Shown in pieces: positions 25,817-33,585 of a stretch of 42,129 bases of DNA. Each line of letters opens with the position of its first letter. Position 1 is the first letter of the stretch. This stretch comes from Bacteroidota bacterium (GTDB lineage Bacteria > Bacteroidota > Bacteroidia > Chitinophagales > Chitinophagaceae), in assembly GCA_005791465.1 (NCBI GenBank), contig SXWI01000124.1:1-42129 (forward strand), read 5' to 3'. A program made the translations under genes and the position numbers. The notes under the pieces were generated by a model, which was not told where the DNA came from, ran no database searches, and saw only the letters and a program-made list of their open reading frames with translations.

Positions 25817-26980
25817 CTATAAAATTGGATGTCTTTCAAACGGAAGTGTTCGATCAAATTGGTAACGCCAGGTAATTAATTGTCGGGTCATGTAGGTATC
25901 TCCCAACCCTTCGGCTACATTGATCATTTTTGGATTAAAGTCCCCGATCCACTGGAGTTCGTAATAGTTGTATCGATTTAATGCCTGTACCACAAACTTG
26001 GCTTCATTGATCATAAAAGCATCGATCCCTTTTCCTTGAAACTCAGGTACCACTCCAAAAATAATTCCAGTAAATCTTTTGTTGGGTCTGGTTTTTTTGA
26101 TCCATAATAATTTCAACTTATGGAAAAGATCAAACTTGCCATTCAAGTATTTGAACCATTGATTCAGGTCGGGGATATTGATAAAAATTCCAATCGGCTG
26201 GTCATGGTAATAAGCAAACCAAACAATTTTCTCGTCCATCACCGGTTTCATTTTATTGAACATGGAAATGGCCAGATCCTGGCTAATTTCTTTGAGTCCT
26301 CCATGTCCTGCCCAAGCTTTGTTGTACACAATTGAAAAATCTACAGCAAACTTTTCCAACTCTTTTTTTGTGGCGCATACTGCTCTAAAACCTGGATCTT
26401 TTTTGACTTCTGCATGTCGATCTAGTAATTTTTGGCTAATCTCTCGGGTGGGGTCTAATCCATAACAGTATTGGTGAAAAAAGGGTTGAAATCCATACTG
26501 CTCAAATAAATTTCGATAATAGGGTTTACTGTAGCTCATACAATACAAGGGAGGTTGAAATCCCTCCACAATCAGCCCCCACCAACGGTCCCTTTCCCCA
26601 AAATTGATGGGGCCGTCCATGGCACCCATGCCCTTAGCATTCAGCCAATCGCGTGCTGTGTCAAATAGGAAGTTAGCGGCTTGCTGGTTTTCAATGCAAT
26701 CAAAAAATCCTACACCGCCCACTGGAAACCGATCCCCTTTTGTTCTGTATTTTTTATTGACAAAAGCAGCAATTCGTCCTATTAATGTACCGTTTTGGTC
26801 CTCTAGGATCCAACGGATAGCTTCCCCAAACCGAAATGCTTTGTTCTTGTTGGGATCAAATACCTCCTCCACGTCCTTGTCAAGGGGTTGAATATAGTTT
26901 GGATCCCCTTTGAAAAGGGTCACGTTAACTTTTAAAAAATCCCTTTGATCCTTTAGGCTTTTTACCTCCCGAATTCGCAT
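25817..26980 (-). CDS. GNAT-like N-acetyltransferase family protein (YghO-like)
   Basis: A 387-residue cytoplasmic protein. Its C-terminal part (about 170-370) has a GNAT-like acetyl-CoA loop, GVVPEFQGKGIDAFMI, near residue 315. The N-terminal half has the conserved segments LFKGDPNYIQPL and GPINFGERDRWWGLIVEGF, seen in a widespread family of unknown substrate annotated as YghO-like or GNAT. The start MRIREVKSL is preceded at four bases by a perfect -7 box. It leads a probable unit with dnaX and E2 (gaps of 37 and 42 bases). The acceptor substrate is unknown. Confidence 0.75.
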   Translation of the reverse strand: MRIREVKSLKDQRDFLKVNVTLFKGDPNYIQPLDKDVEEVFDPNKNKAFRFGEAIRWILEDQNGTLIGRIAAFVNKKYRTKGDRFPVGGVGFFDCIENQQAANFLFDTARDWLNAKGMGAMDGPINFGERDRWWGLIVEGFQPPLYCMSYSKPYYRNLFEQYGFQPFFHQYCYGLDPTREISQKLLDRHAEVKKDPGFRAVCATKKELEKFAVDFSIVYNKAWAGHGGLKEISQDLAISMFNKMKPVMDEKIVWFAYYHDQPIGIFINIPDLNQWFKYLNGKFDLFHKLKLLWIKKTRPNKRFTGIIFGVVPEFQGKGIDAFMINEAKFVVQALNRYNYYELQWIGDFNPKMINVAEGLGDTYMTRQLITWRYQFDRTLPFERHPIL

Positions 26981-26984
26981 GTCG

Positions 26985-26992
26985 CAAATGTA
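26985..26992 (-). promoter_or_regulatory. -7 box (TACATTTG) directly before the GNAT-like gene
   Basis: TACATTTG on the minus strand is followed by CGAC and the ATG at 26980. Box and spacing are nearly identical to those in front of ubiE. No good -33 TTG is visible. Confidence 0.45.
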
Positions 26993-27071
26993 GGAAAGCC
27001 AGTTGGCCTCTCGTGTTTTACACCCGGTTCATTCTTTCAATTTTTCTTTTCATTTTTTCCTACTCCGCCCC

Positions 27072-27079
27072 TACCTTTG
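27072..27079 (+). promoter_or_regulatory. -7 box (TACCTTTG) of the atpDC promoter
   Basis: TACCTTTG followed by CGG fits TAnnTTTG and lies 48 bases before the atpD start in the 147-base gap between two divergent genes. A clear -33 TTG was not found; the upstream stretch is T-rich. Confidence 0.5.
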
Positions 27080-27124
27080 CGGCCTGAAAACGTGGGGTCG
27101 ACCGGATCCCTCAAAAAACCTTAA

Positions 27125-28627
<1,503 letters not shown>

Positions 28628-28638
28628 ATGTAACGGAC

Positions 28639-28893
28639 ATGACTGTTGAGATTCTGACACCTGAAAAAAAATTATTTAGTGGCGATGCCTATGGTGTGCA
28701 AATGCCAGGCCTCACTGGATCATTTGAAGTGTTAGAAAAGCATGCTCCATTGATCAGCGCACTGCAGGCTGGTACAATCAAGGTGTTACGCGACAAACAG
28801 AATGATTTGGCTCGTTTCTCCATTCAAGGTGGTTTTGTTGAGGTATTAAACAACCGTGTGACCGTGTTGGTGGAGGGTGGCTCAGCCTTGTAG
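28639..28893 (+). CDS. atpC: ATP synthase F1 subunit epsilon (short form)
   Basis: The central-stalk epsilon subunit, only 84 residues long. It contains the complete N-terminal beta-sandwich (MTVEILTPEKKLFSGDAYG, GSFEVLEKHAPLISAL, GGFVEVLNNRVTVLVE). It lacks the C-terminal two-helix domain that in the roughly 138-residue E. coli protein inhibits ATP hydrolysis. Short epsilon subunits are usual in Bacteroidota, so this is not a truncation. It ends the atpDC unit, with a strong terminator 22 bases later. Confidence 0.95.
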   Translation: MTVEILTPEKKLFSGDAYGVQMPGLTGSFEVLEKHAPLISALQAGTIKVLRDKQNDLARFSIQGGFVEVLNNRVTVLVEGGSAL

Positions 28894-28914
28894 ATCTTAT
28901 ATATAACTTCTTCT

Positions 28915-28946
28915 AAAACCCCTGCCAATTAGCAGGGGTTTTTTTT
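28915..28946 (+). terminator. Rho-independent terminator after atpC
   Basis: An 11-bp perfect stem (28915-28925 with 28932-28942, core ACCCCTGC) closes a 6-base loop and runs into eight T (28939-28946). Confidence 0.92.
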
Positions 28947-29017
28947 AGCGTTAAAAAAATGTGAATGCGCCCATTTAATTCCAGTGACTGCTCTAAGAGG
29001 TTGTATTTTTATCCCTT

Positions 29018-30364
29018 GTGAAAAAGGTTTTTGCTCCCATTACACTGCTGATTAGTCTTTCCTTAATCGGTATTATACTTATTCAGGTATCCTGGATTAA
29101 GAATATGGTACTATTGAGAGAGGAGCAGATTAAACACCGCGTTGGCGAAACGGCCAAGTTGGTGGCGGAACAGCTTGTAGAGAGTACAAGCTCGTATGCT
29201 CCCAGATCCTCTATGAAAAAAAGAGGATTGATAGAAGGGTTTGGCTTGGATTTCTTCACCGTACCCACTGTGGCGAGCCGTCATACAACAGTAGAAATTC
29301 AAAGACGCTTTGTAAAGGCATTTCAGCAAAATGATTTGAAAGAAGTATCCTTCGAATTTGGAATTGCCACTATTGGGCCGTTGGGGAATAATATTTTTGA
29401 AAAAACATCGTCCCATTTTTTTCAGGTGTTTGAAGACACGACTAATAATTATTTCACGATACGCGGTTTACGTGATCCTGCCTCAGTTGGTTTTATGGGA
29501 GAGGGCATGGGGGTTAATGAATTATTGTTTGTGGCAGTTCCGGGGATTAAAGAAATCGTACTTCGCTCACTACGCTGGAATATTGTGGCTTCCATTCTTT
29601 TTACCATAGCTATTCTGGCTGCTTTTTATTTTACTATCCGTACCATGATTCAACAGAAAAAAATAGGTGAGATGAAAACGGATTTTATCAATAATATGAC
29701 GCACGAGTTCAAAACGCCATTGGCTACTATTTCACTGGCGGTAGATGCCATGCGGAATCAAAAAGTAATTCAAGACCAGGAGAAGATGCATTATTTCAGT
29801 GGTATTATCAAGGAGGAAAATCTGCGGATGAACAGACAGGTGGAAACTATTTTAAAGGCATCTCAATTTGATAAAGGTGAAGTACAGCTCAATTTAAAAC
29901 CAATTTCTGTTCATGCTATCGTTGAAAAAGTAGTTGATAATTTTACGCTGCAATTAGAACACGCGGGTGGGCATATCACACTATTTCTTCGGGCGAGTGT
30001 TGATACGGTAGAAGCGGATGAGGTTCATCTCTCCAATTTGCTAACTAATTTGATAGATAATGCTATTAAGTACGCAAGAGAGCAAGTAGCTCCGCAAATT
30101 CAAATTGATACACGCTGTACGGATCAATTCATTCATTTGAGGGTGGAGGATAATGGATTAGGGATGAACCGCGATACCCTTAACCGAATTTTTGAAAAGT
30201 TTTATAGAGCCCATACGGGAAACAAGCATAACGTGAAAGGGTTCGGGTTGGGATTGAGCTATGTAAAAAGTGTTACAGAAGCCATGGGCGGAACAATAAA
30301 AGCGGAAAGTACTTATGGTAAAGGAAGTGTATTTATTCTTGAACTTCCCTTGCAGCATTCCTAA
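29018..30364 (+). CDS. Membrane sensor histidine kinase
   Basis: A 448-residue two-component kinase. Transmembrane segment 1 is at about residues 7-26 and segment 2 at about 189-207, enclosing a periplasmic sensor region of roughly 160 residues with no recognised domain. The dimerisation/phosphoacceptor box is NNMTHEFKTPLATISL with H229. The ATPase domain shows the N-box LLTNLIDNAIKYA, DNGLGM and GFGLGLSYVK. No HAMP domain is obvious. It begins with GTG at 29018, with no earlier in-frame ATG. No response regulator is adjacent, so it is an orphan here. Its TAA stop interlocks with the TAG of queA (CTAA, 30361-30364). Confidence 0.9.
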   Translation: MKKVFAPITLLISLSLIGIILIQVSWIKNMVLLREEQIKHRVGETAKLVAEQLVESTSSYAPRSSMKKRGLIEGFGLDFFTVPTVASRHTTVEIQRRFVKAFQQNDLKEVSFEFGIATIGPLGNNIFEKTSSHFFQVFEDTTNNYFTIRGLRDPASVGFMGEGMGVNELLFVAVPGIKEIVLRSLRWNIVASILFTIAILAAFYFTIRTMIQQKKIGEMKTDFINNMTHEFKTPLATISLAVDAMRNQKVIQDQEKMHYFSGIIKEENLRMNRQVETILKASQFDKGEVQLNLKPISVHAIVEKVVDNFTLQLEHAGGHITLFLRASVDTVEADEVHLSNLLTNLIDNAIKYAREQVAPQIQIDTRCTDQFIHLRVEDNGLGMNRDTLNRIFEKFYRAHTGNKHNVKGFGLGLSYVKSVTEAMGGTIKAESTYGKGSVFILELPLQHS

Positions 30365-31590
30365 TCATCCCCCTCTTTTTTCCAGAGTAAACTACTGTCT
30401 CCATAGCTGAGGAAGCGATAATTATTCTCTAACGCATGGGCATATATTTTTTTCCAGTCCTCGCCAACTAGCGCTGCAATCAGCAGTAACAAGGTAGAGC
30501 GGGGTTGATGAAAGTTTGTCAGTAATGCGCAAATTGTTTTAATGGAATAACCAGGTGCAATCAATAGAGCCGTTTGTGTTAAAACCCTGTCTAATTCTCT
30601 TTTTTCCATCCAGTTAATCAGACTTATTAAAGATTCCTCCAGTGTACATGCCTTTACTGCTAGCTGATAAGGCTCCCATTGCTGCAGGGTGGGCATAGTA
30701 GAAGGATTTTCCAGCTTTATTTTTAGGCCTAACCAATAGAGCGATTCCAGGGTTCTTAGTGTAGTAGTTCCTACTCCTATCAAGGGCTGATTAATTCGGT
30801 CTAACCATGTTTTCAAAAAAGTAAGCGATGCATCAATCCACTCTTGGTGCATCTCATGATCCAGTATGGTGGAGGCTTTTACAGGTTTGAATGTCCCAGC
30901 ACCTACATGCAGCACTACATGAGCGGTAGAAATGTTGCGCTCTTCTAATTGTTGAAGCACTTTTGTTGTAAAATGTAGTCCTGCGGTGGGAGCTGCTACA
31001 GAGCCCTCCTTTTTTGCATATACAGTTTGATAACGACTCGAATCACTTCCTGTTGCTTTTCTTTTGAGATAGGGCGGCAAGGGTGTTTGTCCAAACACAT
31101 CCAAAATGGTAGCTAATGTTTCATTAGCAGGTAACCAGGAAAAATCCAGCACAAAGGAATCTTGCACTTTTTCGCGTAATTGTGCTTCTAGCTTGATGCC
31201 ATTTTTTTCTTGTATTAATACAGTTCCTTTCTTCCATTTGGATGCACCCCCTACCAGACAATGCAGTGAAACTTCTTTTGTACTACTTAATGCTTTGTGC
31301 ATGTCTCCAATGGATTCTATTGGTTCCAAACAGAAAACTTCAATTTGACCGCCTGTTGGTTTTTCAAAAATAATTCGAGCGGGTATTACTTTAGTTTGAT
31401 TAAATACAAGCCAGGCATCAGCCGGTAATTGTGCTGGGAGATCGTAAAAAAAATGATCGGAGATCACTTTGTTCTTGTACTGTAATAGTCGCGACTGGTC
31501 TCGCTCTTCAAGTGGGTAAACTGCTATTTTCTCTACGGGAAGCTCGTAGTCAAAATCTGCTATCTGCAGATTATGTGGTTTTGTGATCAT
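30361..31590 (-). CDS. queA: S-adenosylmethionine:tRNA ribosyltransferase-isomerase QueA
   Basis: QueA transfers the ribosyl part of S-adenosylmethionine to preQ1-modified tRNA, giving epoxyqueuosine. The 409-residue protein contains DFDYELPVEKIAVYPLEERDQSRLL near the start, VFNQTKVIPARI, the AAPTAGLHFT motif, HVGAGTFKPV and the C-terminal NFHQPRSTLLLL with GDSSLL. It is longer than the E. coli enzyme (356 residues), with the extra residues in the middle region. It is divergent from mraZ across 258 bases. A weak promoter-like GACCTTTACGG lies about 18-28 bases before its ATG. Confidence 0.95.
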   Translation of the reverse strand: MITKPHNLQIADFDYELPVEKIAVYPLEERDQSRLLQYKNKVISDHFFYDLPAQLPADAWLVFNQTKVIPARIIFEKPTGGQIEVFCLEPIESIGDMHKALSSTKEVSLHCLVGGASKWKKGTVLIQEKNGIKLEAQLREKVQDSFVLDFSWLPANETLATILDVFGQTPLPPYLKRKATGSDSSRYQTVYAKKEGSVAAPTAGLHFTTKVLQQLEERNISTAHVVLHVGAGTFKPVKASTILDHEMHQEWIDASLTFLKTWLDRINQPLIGVGTTTLRTLESLYWLGLKIKLENPSTMPTLQQWEPYQLAVKACTLEESLISLINWMEKRELDRVLTQTALLIAPGYSIKTICALLTNFHQPRSTLLLLIAALVGEDWKKIYAHALENNYRFLSYGDSSLLWKKEGDD

Positions 31591-31652
31591 ACAACTAACT
31601 GTTGTGGTCCGTAAAGGTCGTAAAAAGACTTGTTTTTTGGGTCATTCACTGG

Positions 31653-31671
31653 TTATCCACAGCTATCCACA
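31653..31671 (+). promoter_or_regulatory. Tandem DnaA boxes between queA and mraZ
   Basis: TTATCCACA (31653-31661, perfect consensus) is followed one base later by CTATCCACA (31663-31671, one mismatch), so the boxes start 10 bases apart, one helical turn, in the same orientation. Two degenerate boxes follow in opposite orientation: TTATCCAGC at 31724-31732 and TTATCCCCA at 31754-31762. The matches are direct; binding is inference. Confidence 0.55.
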
Positions 31672-31778
31672 GGTAATTAACATCAAAAAATGGGTAGGCA
31701 TATTCCCACCTCATACAATCATTGCTGGATAAGGATTTCAGCCTATTGTAATGTGGGGATAAATATAGAATGACAAAA

Positions 31779-31811
31779 TTTGTAATCAAGGTGGGAAAAA
31801 GTGTTATTTTG
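31779..31811 (+). promoter_or_regulatory. Possible dcw promoter before mraZ
   Basis: TTTG (31779-31782), a 22-base spacer and TATTTTG (31805-31811), which is one base short of TAnnTTTG, lie 37 bases before the mraZ start. GTGGGA at 31791-31796, between the two elements, resembles one unit of the TGGGN repeats bound by MraZ in other bacteria. The evidence is weak. Confidence 0.35.
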
Positions 31812-31848
31812 TGTCAATAAGAAGAAAAAACTCTTCAAATAACTGATA

Positions 31849-32307
31849 ATGACTGGTTTTCTAGGAGAATTTGAGTCTACACTGGATGCAAAGGGGCGTT
31901 TTCTGCTTCCTGCTGGCTTTAAAAGGCAGGTAGCTGAGGAAGAATTAAACCGCTTTGTCATTAACCGTGGTTTTGAAAAGTGTCTGGCTATTTATACCCT
32001 GAAGGAGTGGGAACCCCTGTTTGAAAAAATTAAGGGGTTGAATGAATTCAATCCGCAGCAGCGGGAATTCAGAAGAGCATTTTTAAATGGTGCCACGTTT
32101 GTGGAACCAGACACGGCAGGAAGAATTCTGCTTCCGCCAAATCTTAAGGCATATGCAGAACTGGAGAAAGACATTGTTATTGCATCTGCCGGCAACAAAA
32201 TGGAAATCTGGGATAGTAATAAGTACAAAAAGTTCTTTGACTCCTTTTCTTCTGATGCTTTCAGTGATTTGGGAAGGGATGTTATGGGGGGTGGAAACTT
32301 GAATTGA
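31849..32307 (+). CDS. mraZ: Transcriptional regulator and division-cluster protein MraZ
   Basis: A 152-residue protein of two SpoVT/AbrB-like MraZ domains. The first has the signature DAKGRFLLPAGFK (about residues 14-26) and the second DTAGRILLPPNLK (about 88-100). In other bacteria MraZ forms rings and binds repeats upstream of its own gene to control the division cluster. It is the first gene of the cluster, as usual, and starts nine bases before rsmH. Confidence 0.95.
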   Translation: MTGFLGEFESTLDAKGRFLLPAGFKRQVAEEELNRFVINRGFEKCLAIYTLKEWEPLFEKIKGLNEFNPQQREFRRAFLNGATFVEPDTAGRILLPPNLKAYAELEKDIVIASAGNKMEIWDSNKYKKFFDSFSSDAFSDLGRDVMGGGNLN

Positions 32308-32316
32308 TAGAAAGCG

Positions 32317-33222
32317 GTGCAGTCAGCGTATCATATACCCGTTCTGCTCCGCGAAGTAATTGATGCACTCAACATTCGTCCGGATGGTGTTTATGTGGAT
32401 TGTACGTTTGGAGGTGGTGGACATTCAAATGCCATTCTTGAAAAGTTAGGTCCTACTGGTCGGTTGATTGCTTTTGACCAGGATGAGGATGCTCGCAAGA
32501 ATCTTCCCCATGATAATCGGTTATTGTTTGTGCCGGAGAATTTTCGACATGTGCAGCGTTTTCTTCGATTACACAAAATCCAGGAGGTAGATGGATTACT
32601 GGCTGATTTGGGTGTCAGTAGTCATCAACTTGATTGCGGTGAGCGGGGATTTTCCACCCGTTATGATGCAGCCTTGGACATGCGCATGGATCGTCGTGCC
32701 TCCCTTACAGCTTGGCAAATTGTAGAAACGTACAGTGAACAGGCCTTGCATAAACTATTCGAGCAATTTGGCGAAGTGACCAATGCAAAAACACTAGCGC
32801 GTACCATAGTGCAGGTTAGGCAATCACAATCCTTGCGAACTATTGAAGGGTTCAAACAATCCGTTCACGAAGCAGTAAAAGGAAATCCAAATAAATACTT
32901 TGCCCAGGTATTTCAGGCTTTACGCATGGTAGTCAATGATGAGATGGGATCGCTTCGTGAGTTGTTGACGCAATTACCTGCCTTTATCAAACCGGGCGGA
33001 CGTGTAGTAATCATCACCTTTCATTCAGGAGAAGATCGAGTTGTTAAACAATTTTTTAAAAGTGGTTCATTGGAGGAGCTGCCTGACAATCCATTTATCT
33101 CTGTTCCTGTTCAGCAACATTGGAAATGGGTATTTAAAAAGCCGTTGATGGCGAGTCAAGAGGAGCAACAGCAAAATCCACGATCCCGTAGTGCAAAACT
33201 GCGCGTTGCAGAAAAATGTTAA
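32317..33222 (+). CDS. rsmH: 16S rRNA (cytosine-1402-N4)-methyltransferase RsmH
   Basis: RsmH methylates N4 of C1402 in the 30S P site. The 301-residue protein begins with GTG at 32317 (MQSAYHIPVLLREVIDAL). It has the SAM-binding motif DCTFGGGGHS, LADLGVSSHQLD, the GFSTRYDAALDMRMD segment and FHSGEDRVVKQFF near the end, all typical. It lies second in the dcw cluster, nine bases after mraZ. Confidence 0.96.
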   Translation: MQSAYHIPVLLREVIDALNIRPDGVYVDCTFGGGGHSNAILEKLGPTGRLIAFDQDEDARKNLPHDNRLLFVPENFRHVQRFLRLHKIQEVDGLLADLGVSSHQLDCGERGFSTRYDAALDMRMDRRASLTAWQIVETYSEQALHKLFEQFGEVTNAKTLARTIVQVRQSQSLRTIEGFKQSVHEAVKGNPNKYFAQVFQALRMVVNDEMGSLRELLTQLPAFIKPGGRVVIITFHSGEDRVVKQFFKSGSLEELPDNPFISVPVQQHWKWVFKKPLMASQEEQQQNPRSRSAKLRVAEKC

Positions 33223-33241
33223 GTATAGTCACTAAAGCAAC

Positions 33242-33580
33242 ATGGCAACAGAAAAAAAAATAGATAGAAACAAACAAGATTGGAAGCGCTGGCTGAATTA
33301 TCATTCCATTGTGCAGCAGGTTCCTTTTATGCTGTTTCTCGCATTTTTGGCTGTTTGTTATATCTATAATGGTCACCATGCCAATAAAACTATTCGAGAT
33401 ATCAATCGTTCAGAACGTGCCGTCAAGGAGTTAAGCTATGAGTATAAAACAATAAAGGGCGAACTGATAGCAAGCAGCAAGCAGAGTGAATTAATAAAGG
33501 CAGTCGAACCGTTGGGCTTGAAAGAACTAGTAGCGTCTCCGGTTGTGTTGGTGGATAGTGGTCAAACTAAAGCAGAATAA
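33242..33580 (+). CDS. FtsL-like division protein
   Basis: A 112-residue single-pass membrane protein. It has a basic cytoplasmic N-terminus (about 1-28), a transmembrane segment (about 29-46, PFMLFLAFLAVCYIY) and a periplasmic coiled-coil-prone segment with ERAVKELSYEYKTIKGEL. Sequence similarity to FtsL is low, as is normal for this family. The position between rsmH and ftsI, the size and the topology fit FtsL, the partner of FtsB/FtsQ that activates septal synthesis. The ATG at 33242 is 19 bases after rsmH and the stop is five bases before ftsI. Confidence 0.8.
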   Translation: MATEKKIDRNKQDWKRWLNYHSIVQQVPFMLFLAFLAVCYIYNGHHANKTIRDINRSERAVKELSYEYKTIKGELIASSKQSELIKAVEPLGLKELVASPVVLVDSGQTKAE

Positions 33581-33585
33581 ACGAA

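Noticed and set aside
27097-27109. GTCGAC directly followed, one base later, by GGATCC, like a cloning polylinker, upstream of atpD
   Set aside because: Two 6-base palindromes side by side can arise by chance, and the surrounding sequence is continuous native leader with no vector-like DNA. It could matter only if this were an assembly junction, for which there is no other sign.
31691-31708. TGGG...CCCA inverted motif upstream of mraZ as an MraZ operator
   Set aside because: MraZ sites described elsewhere are direct TGGGN repeats with fixed spacing. Here the units are inverted and irregularly spaced, so I could not support the call.
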